In this document: positions 9,072 to 20,853 of the stretch, piece by piece | Layout of the letters: each line of letters opens with the position of its first letter | Position numbering within the stretch: the stretch's first letter is position 1 | Program-made: the position numbers and the translations under genes | Notes under the pieces: model-generated | Databases searched by the model: none | What the model saw: the letters and a program-made list of their open reading frames with translations, nothing else | Told to the model about the DNA's origin: nothing | From: PALSA-612 sp963765295 | GTDB taxonomy: Bacteria > Actinomycetota > Thermoleophilia > Gaiellales > Gaiellaceae | Direction: 5' to 3' | Length of the DNA stretch: 64,000 bases | Assembly (NCBI GenBank): GCA_963765295.1 | Contig: CAVXVO010000006.1 | Location: 310,001-374,000 of the forward strand

Positions 9072-9520
9072 TGCGTCGCGAAGGTGAGTGTTCCCCGCAC
9101 GGCGAGCTCGCCGTCCACGCGCGCCTCGACGCGTCCCTTGCCGACGGGCCCACGGACGGCCTCCACCTCGCAGCTCAGCAGCAGCTCGTCGCCCGGCTCG
9201 ACGATGCGCTTGAACCGGACGTCGTCGATGCCGGCGAAGAGCACCAGCTTGCCGCGGTTCTCCTCGAGCGACAGCACGGCGACGGCACCGGCCTGCGCGA
9301 GCGCCTCGACCATGATCACGCCCGGCATGATCGGGCGATCCGGGAAGTGGCCCGGGAAGAACCACTCGTCCGCGCGCACCTGCTTGCGCGCCACGACCCG
9401 CTTGCCGGGGTCGAGCTCGGTCACTTCGTCGAGGAAGAGGAACGGGTCGCGATGCGGGATGATCGTCTCGATGACATCGCGCCCGAACGGCGCCGCGGGC
9501 GTGGACGTCGCAGGTTGCAC
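9068..9520 (-). CDS. fabZ: 3-hydroxyacyl-ACP dehydratase
   Basis: Hot-dog-fold dehydratase that converts 3-hydroxyacyl-ACP to the enoyl form. The catalytic His58 is in FFPGHFP and the catalytic Glu72 in MVEALAQAG. A longer open frame starts at ATG 9586, but GTG 9520 gives the usual 150 residues. GTG 9520 also lies 7 bases after a -10-like TAGACT, so it is chosen as a leaderless start. First gene of fabZ-H-D-G-F. No enoyl-ACP reductase gene is in the cluster. Confidence 0.93.
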   Translation of the reverse strand: MQPATSTPAAPFGRDVIETIIPHRDPFLFLDEVTELDPGKRVVARKQVRADEWFFPGHFPDRPIMPGVIMVEALAQAGAVAVLSLEENRGKLVLFAGIDDVRFKRIVEPGDELLLSCEVEAVRGPVGKGRVEARVDGELAVRGTLTFATQ

Positions 9521-9527
9521 GAGGCGG

Positions 9528-9533
9528 AGTCTA
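9528..9533 (-). promoter_or_regulatory. -10 element of fab operon
   Basis: TAGACT on the minus strand, 7 bases before GTG 9520. A TTACGG about 19 bases further upstream could be a weak -35. It is the only promoter-like site seen before the five fab genes. Confidence 0.5.
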
Positions 9534-9630
9534 ACTTCGTCCGGCACGCGGACCGTAACGCGACGATATCGGCACGGTGCCGTCACAGACGCGTGACGAT
9601 TTCGGCGCTACGCTCAGCAACGGGGGCAAA

Positions 9631-9645
9631 GGGGCCGAAGGCCCC
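9631..9645 (-). terminator. Hairpin terminator after amidase-like gene
   Basis: GGGGCC-TTC-GGCCCC hairpin on the minus strand followed by TTTG. It lies between the secreted amidase-like gene and the fab promoter, so it should insulate the fab operon. Confidence 0.6.
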
Positions 9646-9700
9646 GGGGGAGATAAATCGTGTGTGCCCCGCGGCCGGCGGCTCGCGCTTTCCCGGTGGG

Positions 9701-11563
9701 TCATGGCGACGAGACGACGTCGAATCCCGCTGTCTGTGTGACCGTCCCGAGCGCGTCCACAACGGCGACTTGCACCTGATAGTGACCGGCGACGGCCGTG
9801 GTCCCGTCGGGTCGATGACCGTCCCAGCTGTACGTGTACGTGCCCGGGGCGAGCGGGCCGGCGAAGAGCGTCGCCGCAGTCGAGCCGTCCGGCGCCAGGA
9901 TCGTCACCGTCACCTGGGCGGAACCTGCGAGCGCGAGCGACGCGGTCAGCGCTTCGTCGACCCCGTCGCCGTTCGGCGAGATCGCCAGCGGTGACACGGT
10001 GACGAACCCGAGCGTGCGGTCGACCGCGAACGCGGCCGTCGCTGTCGCCGAGCGCCCGTCGTCGGCGTGCACGGCGAGCCCGAGCGTGTAGCGACCGTCG
10101 GGAATCGCGCCCGGCGAGAACGCGAACGAGATCGCCCGCCCGGACTGCTCCTGTGCACTGAACAGGGTCTCGACCGGGGCGCCCGTCGCATCCATGACCG
10201 TCGCCGTCACCGCGGAGCGGGCGACGAGCGTGTACGAGATCGTCCCCTGGTCTGCGTACCCGTCGCCGTTCGGCGAGACGACGCCCGGCGTCACCGCCAG
10301 ACCCTGGACGAGCGCAGGCTGTGGCGGTGGCGGCAGCGACTGCCCCCCGAGAACGCCGCGGGCCGCAAAAACGTTCGAGCCGGCCGCCATCGTCCAGGTG
10401 TAACGGCCGGGCGCGGCTCTGCTCGCATTCCACGTCCACGCGACCGCCGGGCCGACCCCGGTGCCGCGAGCGGCCGTCCGCCCGTCAGGCCCGAAGACCG
10501 TGATCGACCACGGCAGCGCCGACGAGAGCCGCGCGGAGAAGACGACCGGCCCGCCGATCTTGCCGCGTACGAGGGGCGTGTAGAGCTTGGGCAGCCCGAT
10601 CTGCTCGGCTGCGACGGCGATCCGGTCGAGTTGCGGGTAGAGCTGGTTGCCGGGACAGCTGGTCAGACCCGTGTCGCGGTGACCTGAGACTGCGCGCAGC
10701 TGGACCTTCGTCCCGGCACGCCAGCGCTCGCTTCCGTTCGACGCGTACGTGAGCGTCGAGACCGGATCGACGTGTGCGAGGTCGAGCCGCCACGCGATCA
10801 GCCGCTCGAGCGACTGAACGGCCGCGGACGTCGGCTTTGCCGTCATGAAGTTGCCGATCAGCGCGATCCCGACGCTGCCCGTGTTGAACCCGAGCGCGTG
10901 TGCGCCGATCACGTTGCGGGTGATGCCGCCGTACCGGCCTTCGTAGACCCGCCCGTAGCGATCGACGAGGAAGTTGTAGCCGATGTCGTTCCAGCCGTTC
11001 GCCTTGACGTGGTAGACGTCGATTCCCCGCACGATCGCGGCGGCCTGGTCCGGCGTGTAGTCGTTCGGGGTCGCGGTGTGGTGGACGATCACCAACCGGA
11101 CCGCCGACGCGTAGCGTGGCTGGTTCCGGCGCAGGAGCTCGTTTCCGCCCCACGCCGGGCGAGAGACGATCGGCGGCGAGCCCGCCACCGCGAGGCGGCG
11201 CAGCGACTGGTGCTCGACGGGGCTCCAGATGTAGTAGGCACGGAGCCGGCTCACGTGCCCGCGCGCCCGGTACTGCAGCCCGTCGCACGTGCCCGTCCAT
11301 GTCGGATTCGTATCGTCGGGCGACTGCCAGACACTCCACCGCCCGGCGAGCGATCGTGTCCGGAACCGCACCGTCCCCGGTCCCCGCCAGCGGAGGCCGA
11401 CGAGGTCGAAGCGGCCGGGCGTCTGCGCCGAGGCGAGCGCGCGCTCACCCCCCACCGGTAGCTCGCGTGACACGATCGTCACGCCGCCGGGCGCCGGGTC
11501 TCCCTGGCCCACCGACGGGGCGACGAGGAGTGCGAGCAGTGCGACCAGAAAGACTCTCGTCAC
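9701..11563 (-). CDS. Secreted PGRP/amidase-2 domain protein with FlgD-like Ig repeats
   Basis: A 620-residue exported protein. A signal peptide spans about residues 1-20. Residues about 130-320 form a peptidoglycan-recognition/N-acetylmuramoyl-L-alanine amidase domain, with likely zinc ligands H161 or H162 in VIVHHTATP, H295 in SGHRDTG and C303 in TSCPG. The C-terminal part has two Ig-like modules of FlgD type, each starting with a V(T/S)P..(V/I)SPNGDG motif. The predicted role is cell-wall binding or hydrolysis of the stem-peptide amide bond. The start is GTG 11563; the gene is divergent from the NfeD gene. Confidence 0.85.
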   Translation of the reverse strand: MTRVFLVALLALLVAPSVGQGDPAPGGVTIVSRELPVGGERALASAQTPGRFDLVGLRWRGPGTVRFRTRSLAGRWSVWQSPDDTNPTWTGTCDGLQYRARGHVSRLRAYYIWSPVEHQSLRRLAVAGSPPIVSRPAWGGNELLRRNQPRYASAVRLVIVHHTATPNDYTPDQAAAIVRGIDVYHVKANGWNDIGYNFLVDRYGRVYEGRYGGITRNVIGAHALGFNTGSVGIALIGNFMTAKPTSAAVQSLERLIAWRLDLAHVDPVSTLTYASNGSERWRAGTKVQLRAVSGHRDTGLTSCPGNQLYPQLDRIAVAAEQIGLPKLYTPLVRGKIGGPVVFSARLSSALPWSITVFGPDGRTAARGTGVGPAVAWTWNASRAAPGRYTWTMAAGSNVFAARGVLGGQSLPPPPQPALVQGLAVTPGVVSPNGDGYADQGTISYTLVARSAVTATVMDATGAPVETLFSAQEQSGRAISFAFSPGAIPDGRYTLGLAVHADDGRSATATAAFAVDRTLGFVTVSPLAISPNGDGVDEALTASLALAGSAQVTVTILAPDGSTAATLFAGPLAPGTYTYSWDGHRPDGTTAVAGHYQVQVAVVDALGTVTQTAGFDVVSSP

Positions 11564-11638
11564 GCCCCCTTGCTTTCGACCGTTCCCAATGATGCCTTGA
11601 GGCAGAGTTCGGCGTGCGGCCGGGCGTCCCTACGCTGC

Positions 11639-11644
11639 TACAGT
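11639..11644 (+). promoter_or_regulatory. -10 element of nfeD-slipin operon
   Basis: TACAGT, 9 bases before the GTG at 11654; no Shine-Dalgarno sequence lies between them. Confidence 0.5.
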
Positions 11645-11653
11645 TGCCACGCT

Positions 11654-12976
11654 GTGAAATTGGCGATCTTGCGGGGGTTTTTTGCCTCGCTCGGCGTGGC
11701 GGTCGCCATCCTCCTCGTCTCGAGCCCCGCGGTCGGTTCCGGTCCGCACAGACCCCGCGTGCTCGCGGTGAAGTTCGCGACGGACATCAGCCCGCCGACG
11801 GCCGACTACTTCAAGAGCGAGATCGACCACGCGGCGAGCGCCGGCTACGACGCCGTCGTGATCCTGCTCGACACCCCCGGCGGCCTGCTCGACTCGATGC
11901 GGTCGATGTACCAGAAGGAGCTCGCCTCGAAGGTGCCCGTCATCGTCTACGTGTCGCCCGAGGGGGCGCGCGCTGCGTCGGCCGGGGTGTGGATCGGCCA
12001 GGCCGCGGACGTGCTCGCGATGTCGCCGATCTCGAACATCGGCTCGTCGACGCCGATCGACTCGGGCGGCAGCAACCTCGGCTCCGACCTCCGCAGGAAG
12101 GTCATCAACGACGCGGCCGCCTCGCTGACGGCGCTCGCGGCCGCGCACAAGCGCAACGTCGTCTGGCCGGGGCTCGCCGTGCGCGGGGCATCGAACCTCA
12201 CCTCGCAACAGGCGCTGCGGCGGAACGTGATCGACGCGACCGCGCCGACGCTTCCCGCGTTGCTGCGCCAGCTCCAGGGGTACCACACGAAGGATGCACA
12301 GCGACCGTTCACGCTCCACCTCGCCGGCGCGCAGATCGACACGACGTCGCCCGGGTTCCTGACGCGGCTCCTCAATACCGTGATCGACCCGAACCTGATC
12401 TCGATCCTCTTCCTCGCCGGCCTGATCGGGCTGATCTTCGAGGTGCTGCACCCGGGGGTCGTGCTGCCGGGCGCGCTCGGCGCCGTCGCGCTCGTGATCT
12501 CGCTGTACGGCTTCTCGGTACTGAACCCGAGCTGGGGCGGGATCGTGCTGATCGTGCTCGGAGTCGCGCTCCTGATCATCGACCTCCACGCGGTCACCCA
12601 CGGTGTCCTCACGATCGCCGGGCTGGTCGCGCTCGGCTTCGGCATGGCCCTGCTGTTCCAGAACCAGCCGGCGGGGTTCCAGGTCAACAACTGGCTCGTG
12701 ATCAGCATCGCGGTCGGTTTGGCGGCGCTGTGGGCGTTCGTGCTCGGAAAGGGGTTCGCCGCCAGACGGCGGCCGGTGAAGAGCGGGAAGGCGAGCATGG
12801 TCGGATTGCACGGGATCGCACGCGGGGCCGGCGTCGTCGCGGTCAACGGCGAGATCTGGAACGCCCACCAGTCAAGTGCCGAGCCGCTCGCACTGGGCGA
12901 GGAGATCGTGGTCGAGGCGGTCGAAGACGGCCTGATCCTGCTCGTCCGGCCCGCTCGCGTCCAGGCTCCAGCGTAG
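11654..12976 (+). CDS. NfeD-family membrane serine protease (ClpP-like)
   Basis: A 440-residue membrane protease of the NfeD long type. A signal peptide covers about residues 1-33. A ClpP/crotonase-like domain follows (residues about 40-230), with the catalytic serine expected in RAASAGVWIG. Four to five membrane helices (about 255-380) and a C-terminal OB-fold domain come next. The frame opens at 11570, but GTG 11654 begins right at the signal peptide and 9 bases after a TACAGT element. NfeD proteins are typically encoded with SPFH partners, and a slipin gene follows here after 21 bases. The likely job is membrane-protein quality control. Confidence 0.9.
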   Translation: MKLAILRGFFASLGVAVAILLVSSPAVGSGPHRPRVLAVKFATDISPPTADYFKSEIDHAASAGYDAVVILLDTPGGLLDSMRSMYQKELASKVPVIVYVSPEGARAASAGVWIGQAADVLAMSPISNIGSSTPIDSGGSNLGSDLRRKVINDAAASLTALAAAHKRNVVWPGLAVRGASNLTSQQALRRNVIDATAPTLPALLRQLQGYHTKDAQRPFTLHLAGAQIDTTSPGFLTRLLNTVIDPNLISILFLAGLIGLIFEVLHPGVVLPGALGAVALVISLYGFSVLNPSWGGIVLIVLGVALLIIDLHAVTHGVLTIAGLVALGFGMALLFQNQPAGFQVNNWLVISIAVGLAALWAFVLGKGFAARRRPVKSGKASMVGLHGIARGAGVVAVNGEIWNAHQSSAEPLALGEEIVVEAVEDGLILLVRPARVQAPA

Positions 12977-12997
12977 GATCAGAGAGAGGAAGCACCC

Positions 12998-13792
12998 GTG
13001 ACTGCAGCAATCATCGCGATCGTCGTCGTCCTCGGCCTGGCCGTGCTGCTCCTGGCGTCCGCGATCAAGATCGTGCGCGAGTACGAGCGCGCAATCGTCT
13101 TCCGGCTCGGCCGGCTGCTTCCCGAGCCGAAGGGGCCGGGCCTCTTTATCAGGATCCCGGTCGTCGACCAGTTCATCAAGGTCGACCTGCGGACGATCAC
13201 GCTGATGATCCCGCCACAGGAGGTCATCACCAAGGACAACGTCCCGGTCCGTGTCAACGCGGTCGCCTACTTCCGGATCCTCGACCCGAAGGCGGCGATC
13301 GTCCAGGTCGAGAACTTCATGGTCGCCACGTCGCAGGTCGCGCAGACGACCCTGCGCTCGGTGCTCGGCCAGCACCAGCTCGACGAGCTCTTGTCCGAGC
13401 GCGAGAAGATCAACGCGATCCTCCAGGGGATCATCGACGAGACGACCGCTCCCTGGGGCATCAAGGTGTCGATCGTGGAGGTCAAGGACGTCGAGATCCC
13501 GAGCGACATGCAGCGGGCCATGGCCCGGCAGGCCGAGGCCGAGCGGGAGCGGCGCGCCAAGGTCATCAACGCCGAGGGCGAGTTCCAGGCGGCCGAGCGT
13601 CTCAAGGACGCCGCCGTCGTGATCGCCGACCATCCGATCGCGCTTCAGCTCCGATACCTCCAGACGCTGCTCGAGATCGGCTCCACCAACTCGTCGACGA
13701 TCGTCTTCCCGGCTCCCATCGAGCTGCTCCGCCCGTTCATGAGCGGGCCCGGCTCGACCGGAACGCCGCAGGGTGAACCAAAGGACGGATGA
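12998..13792 (+). CDS. SPFH/Band 7 protein (slipin, stomatin-like)
   Basis: A 264-residue membrane-anchored scaffold protein. One N-terminal membrane helix (about 3-24) is followed by the SPFH domain (IVREYERAIVFRLGR to about 190) and a charged coiled-coil stretch rich in AEAERERRAK. The start GTG 12998 has an AGAGAGAGGA ribosome site about 8 bases upstream. It is paired with the NfeD protease, and slipin C-terminal ends are known substrates of NfeD-type proteases in archaea. Its stop overlaps galT as ATGA. Confidence 0.92.
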   Translation: MTAAIIAIVVVLGLAVLLLASAIKIVREYERAIVFRLGRLLPEPKGPGLFIRIPVVDQFIKVDLRTITLMIPPQEVITKDNVPVRVNAVAYFRILDPKAAIVQVENFMVATSQVAQTTLRSVLGQHQLDELLSEREKINAILQGIIDETTAPWGIKVSIVEVKDVEIPSDMQRAMARQAEAERERRAKVINAEGEFQAAERLKDAAVVIADHPIALQLRYLQTLLEIGSTNSSTIVFPAPIELLRPFMSGPGSTGTPQGEPKDG

Positions 13793-14664
13793 CGCAAGAC
13801 GTCGTCGCGGAGAGCGAGCTCCGCAAGGATCCTGTGTCAGGCCGTCTCGTCGTCGTCGCTCCCGCGCGGTCGAAGCGGCCGGGGGCATTCCGGCGGTCGC
13901 CGATCGAGGTGACGCCGGAGGAGCTCGACTCCTGCCCTTTGTGCGCCGGCCGCGAGGGGCGGACACCTCCGGAGACCCTGCGCCTGCCGGCCAACGACCA
14001 CCCGTGGCAGGTGCGCGTCGTCCCCAACCTCTACCCGGCGTTCGAAGGGCAGGAGGTGGTCGTCCACACGCCCAGGCACTGTCACCTCCTCGCCGAGCTG
14101 ACCGATGACGAGATCGCCGTCGTCGCGGAGGCCTGGCAGTCACGGGCGGCCGCACGCAACGGCTATCTGCACGCGTTCGTCAACGAGCGCTCCGAGGCCG
14201 GTGCCAGCCTGCCGCACACGCACTCCCAGCTCATCTGGTTTGCATCACCGCCACCCGAGGTCGACCGCGAGCTGCACACCGGCTCGTGCCGCGTCTGCGA
14301 CCCGCCCGGCGGCGACGAGCTCGTGATCGCGAGGCGCGGCGGGGTCTCCCTTCGCGCCGCCTGGGCCGGGCGCATGCCGTACGAGCTGGTCGTCGCCCCC
14401 GTCGATCACGAGAGCGATCCGTGGCGGAGCGACCTGCTCGCGGCCGCGCTGCAGCTCGCTGCCGAGGGGCTTCGGCGGCTGCACGGGATCGAAGGGCCAT
14501 GCCCGATGAACCTGTGGCTCCACCAGTCTGGCCACTGGCACATCGAGGTCGTGCCGCGACTCACCGTGCTGGGCGGGATCGAGCTCGGGGCGGGCTACTA
14601 CGTCAACCTGTTGCCGCCGGAGACCGCAGCCGAGGCGCTCCGGAATCGGAGAATCGCCGCGTGA
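13789..14664 (+). CDS. galT: Galactose-1-phosphate uridylyltransferase
   Basis: Leloir-pathway enzyme of the HIT superfamily that exchanges UMP between UDP-glucose and galactose-1-phosphate. The 291-residue protein has the zinc-type CPLC pair near residues 44-47. The active-site motif is LPHTHSQLIW, with the nucleophilic histidine in HTHSQ (more often HPHSQ). The C-terminal HxH pair is in GHWHIEVVPR. The ATG overlaps the slipin stop. No galK or galE gene is nearby, so a related nucleotidyltransferase activity is possible. Confidence 0.88.
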   Translation: MTQDVVAESELRKDPVSGRLVVVAPARSKRPGAFRRSPIEVTPEELDSCPLCAGREGRTPPETLRLPANDHPWQVRVVPNLYPAFEGQEVVVHTPRHCHLLAELTDDEIAVVAEAWQSRAAARNGYLHAFVNERSEAGASLPHTHSQLIWFASPPPEVDRELHTGSCRVCDPPGGDELVIARRGGVSLRAAWAGRMPYELVVAPVDHESDPWRSDLLAAALQLAAEGLRRLHGIEGPCPMNLWLHQSGHWHIEVVPRLTVLGGIELGAGYYVNLLPPETAAEALRNRRIAA

Positions 14665-14741
14665 GGGACGAGCGGCTCGAGCGGTACGCGAAGCTGCTCG
14701 TGGCGACCTACGTGGACGTCTCTCTTCTTCTCCCTGCTTAA
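14661..14741 (+). pseudogene. N-terminal remnant of an M29-type aminopeptidase
   Basis: A 26-residue frame starts at GTG 14661, overlapping the galT stop as GTGA, and reads RDERLERYAKLLVATYVDVS before a TAA at 14739. The beginning resembles the first residues of M29 (thermophilic) aminopeptidases, which typically start DERLxRYAxLLV. No further homologous sequence follows. I read it as the stump of a deleted gene that once belonged to this operon. It is short, so the family call is tentative. Confidence 0.4.
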
Positions 14742-14793
14742 GGACGCGGCGGAAGGCGCATAGTCCTCATCTCCCTTCCTTTCACCGGGGCGC

Positions 14794-14826
14794 GAGAGAC
14801 CGCCGGTTCGTGCCCGGCGGTCTCTC
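14794..14826. terminator. Strong bidirectional hairpin between convergent genes
   Basis: A perfect 13-bp inverted repeat (GAGAGACCGCCGG and its complement) with a 7-base loop lies between galT and the convergent exported-protein gene. There is no T-run on either side. Confidence 0.6.
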
Positions 14827-14841
14827 GGGGAGAACGTGGTA

Positions 14842-15519
14842 TCAGGGAAGCAGTCCGCTGATCGCGGCGACGTTCGGGAGGCCGGTTACATAGCCGCCGT
14901 TTTCGATGTAGACCTTGCCGACCCCGTTGATGGTCGGCGCGAACACGGGTGTCGTCGGGTAGTCGAGCCAACTCGCCTGCTCGACGACTACCTTCAGCCG
15001 TCCGGCGCTGGTGAGTACGAGCAGACCACCCGAGCCTCCGTAGTTCCTTGTAATCCAGAGATTGCCGATTGTGTCGAAGGCGATCCCGTCGGAGCTTCGC
15101 AACATGTTGCTCTCGGCCGGGACTGTGACTGTCCCCGGCGAGCCGTCGGCCTTCACCTGAACCATGACGATCCGCCCAGGAGAAAAGACGGAGACGAAGA
15201 GGCTGTCCCCCTTGGATGCGATCCCGTTGGCCCCGATGTCACCGCCGCCCGAGGGCGCGAGCCTGGCGTCTTGGAACCAGGGCATGGTGAGCGTCATGTT
15301 GGTGGTGAGCGATGTCCGCCAGAACAGGTTCCCGTCCGCGCCGAGCGTCATCCCCTCGGCGAAGCAGCCATACGGGGCCACCCACGGCCAGGACGTGACG
15401 ATCGTGCAGGCGAACGCAGACGCGCTCCTGGCCGGTGGTGCGATCACCGCGAGCAGGACGGCGATGCCACAGAGCAGGGCAAGCGCCACCGCCCCCGCAG
15501 GACGTGAATGTCGTCTCAT
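14842..15519 (-). CDS. Exported beta-propeller-like protein of unknown function
   Basis: A 225-residue protein with an N-terminal twin-basic start (MRRHSRPAG) and a hydrophobic signal segment ending near ARSASA at about residue 33. The rest is rich in short Gly/Asp-turn strands such as DGIAFDTIGNLWITRN, which recall NHL or SMP-30-type propeller repeats. It is shorter than a full six-blade propeller. The start ATG 15519 is chosen because an AAAGGAG ribosome site sits 9 bases before it. No function can be assigned; an extracellular sensor or lactonase-like fold is possible. Confidence 0.6.
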   Translation of the reverse strand: MRRHSRPAGAVALALLCGIAVLLAVIAPPARSASAFACTIVTSWPWVAPYGCFAEGMTLGADGNLFWRTSLTTNMTLTMPWFQDARLAPSGGGDIGANGIASKGDSLFVSVFSPGRIVMVQVKADGSPGTVTVPAESNMLRSSDGIAFDTIGNLWITRNYGGSGGLLVLTSAGRLKVVVEQASWLDYPTTPVFAPTINGVGKVYIENGGYVTGLPNVAAISGLLP

Positions 15520-15561
15520 CAGAGCCAACTCCTTTCTGCCCTGCAGGCCCGAGCGGCCCAA

Positions 15562-15801
15562 TCAGGGCGTCCACTAGGGCAACCGGGTGAGCTCCGCCGG
15601 TCGCGCGGCTCTGCACGAGTGGATGTCATCGAATCCCCGCGAGGCATCCGCGTAGACCCTGATCAAAACTGCCATGTTCTACTGAGCGAAACCCCCAAGG
15701 CCCGAACCAGCAACCCGATTGCGACAAGGTTCCGAGAAGTCCCCAAACGCCCCATGGAGCCGAGATCGGTGCCCCAACGGCTGGCTGATCGACGGGCTGA
15801 G
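15562..15801. other. Spacer between gyrA end and exported-protein gene
   Basis: About 240 bases with no supported gene. Short frames here lack coding character. I see no clear terminator for gyrA and no confident promoter for the downstream minus-strand gene. Confidence 0.4.
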
Positions 15802-18415
<2,614 letters not shown>

Positions 18416-18435
18416 GGCTCACCCCCGGGCCGACC

Positions 18436-20818
18436 CTAGACATCGAGGAACTTCACGTCCTTCGCGTTCTGCTCGATGAAGAGGCGGCGCGGCTCGACCT
18501 GGTCGCCCATCAGCATCGAGAACACGTTGTCCGCGGCGGCGGCGTCTTCGACCTCGACCCGGACGAGCACGCGGTTGGCCGGGTTCATGGTCGTGTCCCA
18601 CAGCTCGGACGCGTTCATCTCGCCGAGGCCCTTGAAGCGTCCGACCTGCATCCCGTCCTTGGCGAGCTCGAGCGCGGCGACGCGCAGGTCTTCGAACGTG
18701 TGCGCCGAGCCGTGCTTCTTGCCGAAGGCGATCTGGAAGGGTGGGTGCCCGACGACCTCGACCAGCTTCGCGTGCGCGCGGCGGACGTTCGCGTACACGG
18801 GCGAGGCGAGCAACTCGGCCGGCGCACTCGCGTGCACGGCGGCGCCGGTCTCGCGCTCGACGATCTTCACCTTGAAGGCTGCGTCGTCCGCCTCGACGAC
18901 CGTCAGCTCGTAGCCGTTCGGCTCGAGCCCGGCGAGCGCCTTTTCGACCTCCTTCGGCGTCGCGGCCTCGGTCTCCACGAGCCGATGCGCGATCACGAGG
19001 TCGCCGGCCTGCGAGCCGAAGTCGGCGCGAAGGCGGGCCGACCAGCCCTCGAACTCGTTCAGCGCCCGCGTGAACCGGTTGTAGCGGCTCTCCGTGAACT
19101 TGATCTCCTCCCCTCGCCGGTCGGTGACCTCCATGTCCTTCACCCGCTCGCGGACGAGCAGCTCCTCGAAGTGCGACTCCTTCTCGATGTACTGCTCGCG
19201 GTTGCCGATCTTGACGCGGTAGAGCGGCGGCACCGCGATGTAGACGTAGCCGCCCTCGACCAGGTCCTTCATCTGGCGGTAGAGGAACGTGAGGATCAGC
19301 GTGCGGATGTGCGAGCCGTCCACGTCGGCGTCGGTCATGACGATCACGTGGTGGTAGCGCAGCTTCTCGAGGTCGAACTCGTCGCCGATGCCGGTACCGA
19401 TCGCGGTGATGATCGCCTGGATCTCGGTGTTCGAGAGCACCTTGTTGATCCGGTTCTTCTCGGAGTTGATCACCTTGCCGCGGAGCGGGAGGATCGCCTG
19501 GTAGGTGCGGTCGCGCGCGTCCTTGGCGGAGCCGCCGGCCGAGTTGCCCTCGACGAGGTAGAGCTCGGACACCTCGGGGTCGCCGCTCTGACAGTCGGCG
19601 AGCTTCCCGGGGAGCGAGCCGCCTTCGAGCGCCGTCTTGCGCGTGAGCTCGCGCGCCTTGCGGGCCGCCTGGCGTGCGCGCGCGGCCGCGATCGCCTTCT
19701 GGACGATCTGGCGCGCGTCCTGCGGATTCTCCTCGAGGAACTCGGCCAGCTTCTGGTTGACCGTCTGCTCCACGAAGCCCCGCACCCACGGGTTGCCGAG
19801 CTTGGTCTTCGTCTGGCCCTCGAACTGCGGGTCGCGGAGCTTCACGGAGATCACGGCGGCGAGACCCTCGCGGACGTCCTCGCCTTCGAGGTTCTCCTCC
19901 TTCTCCTTCAGCAGCGCCTTCTCCCGCGCGAACTTGTTCAGCGTGCCGGTGAGCGCCGCCCGGAAGCCGGACAGGTGCGATCCGCCCTCGTGCGTGTTGA
20001 TGTTGTTCGCGAACGCGAACAGCGACTCGACGTAGGACGCGTTCCACTGCATCGCCACCTCGACGGTGCCGAGGTCGGTCTCGCCCTCGAAGGACACGAT
20101 GCGCTTGTGGAGCGGATCCTTCGACTGGTTGACGTAGGCGACGAAGTCCCGGATGCCGCCCTCGGCGTAGAACTCGTCACGGGTCTCGCCCTCCCGCTCG
20201 TCGACTAGAGCGATGCGCAGCCCGCGCGTGAGGAAGGCGGTCTCGCGCAGCATGTGGACGAGCGTTTCCCGCGACCACTCGAGCTCGTCGAAGATCTCGA
20301 GGTCGGGCAGGAAGCTGATCGTCGTGCCCGTCTGCCTTCGCCGGGCCGGTCGCCTTCATCGCCTCGACCGGCTCGCCGCGGGCGAACTCCTGCCGCCAGG
20401 TCTTGCCGTCCCGCTGCACCTCGGCGACGAGCCACTCCGAGAGCGCGTTGACGACGGAGACGCCGACGCCGTGCAGCCCGCCGGAGACCTTGTAGCCAGA
20501 CCCGCCGAACTTGCCGCCGGCGTGCAGCTTCGTGAGCACGACGGTCAGGGCGGGCAGGCCCTGCTCGGCCATGATGTCGACGGGGATTCCGGATCCGTTG
20601 TCCGAGATCGTGACCGAGTTGTCCGGATGCAGCGTCACCTCGATCAGGTCGGCGCGGCCGGCCATCGCCTCGTCGACGGAGTTGGCGACCACCTCGTAGA
20701 CGAGGTGATGGAGGCCGCGCGGACCGGTCGAGCCGATGTACATGCCCGGCCTGAGCCGGACCGGCTCGAGTCCTTCGAGGACAGAGATGTCCTTTGCGGT
20801 ATAGGCGGCTTCAGTCAT
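18436..20818 (-). CDS. gyrB: DNA gyrase subunit B, one apparent frameshift
   Basis: ATPase subunit of gyrase. The GHKL ATPase domain (residues 1-220) shows SDNGSGIPVD and GGLHGVGVSVVNALS. The transducer domain follows, then TOPRIM with EGNSAGGSA and DADVDGSH. The frame breaks near 20328-20336, between ATGPAKA and the expected TGTTISFLPDLEIFDE. Removing one base restores it and gives about 793 residues. That is long for Actinomycetota: an insertion of about 180 residues (18652-19190) interrupts the TOPRIM/tail region, as in Escherichia coli GyrB. The start ATG 20818 sits directly after a terminator-like hairpin that carries its ribosome site. Confidence 0.95.
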
Positions 20819-20819
20819 G

Positions 20820-20853
20820 AAAAAAGCCCTGCAATTTCCCTATTTGCGGGCTG
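20820..20853 (-). terminator. Terminator or attenuator before gyrB
   Basis: On the minus strand, AGCCC-GCAA pairs with TTGC-A-GGGCT and is followed by six T residues, which end two bases before the gyrB ATG. It ends dciA transcripts, but the AGGG that would serve as gyrB ribosome site lies inside the stem, so it may also control gyrB. Confidence 0.65.

Noticed and set aside
11614..13776. A 720-codon plus-strand frame across the NfeD and slipin genes
   Set aside because: Out-of-frame shadow of two clear protein families with matching lengths and ribosome site.
14794..14826. The 13-bp inverted repeat as an attachment site or end of a mobile element
   Set aside because: There is only one copy, no flanking duplication and no integrase; it sits between two convergent genes as a terminator would.
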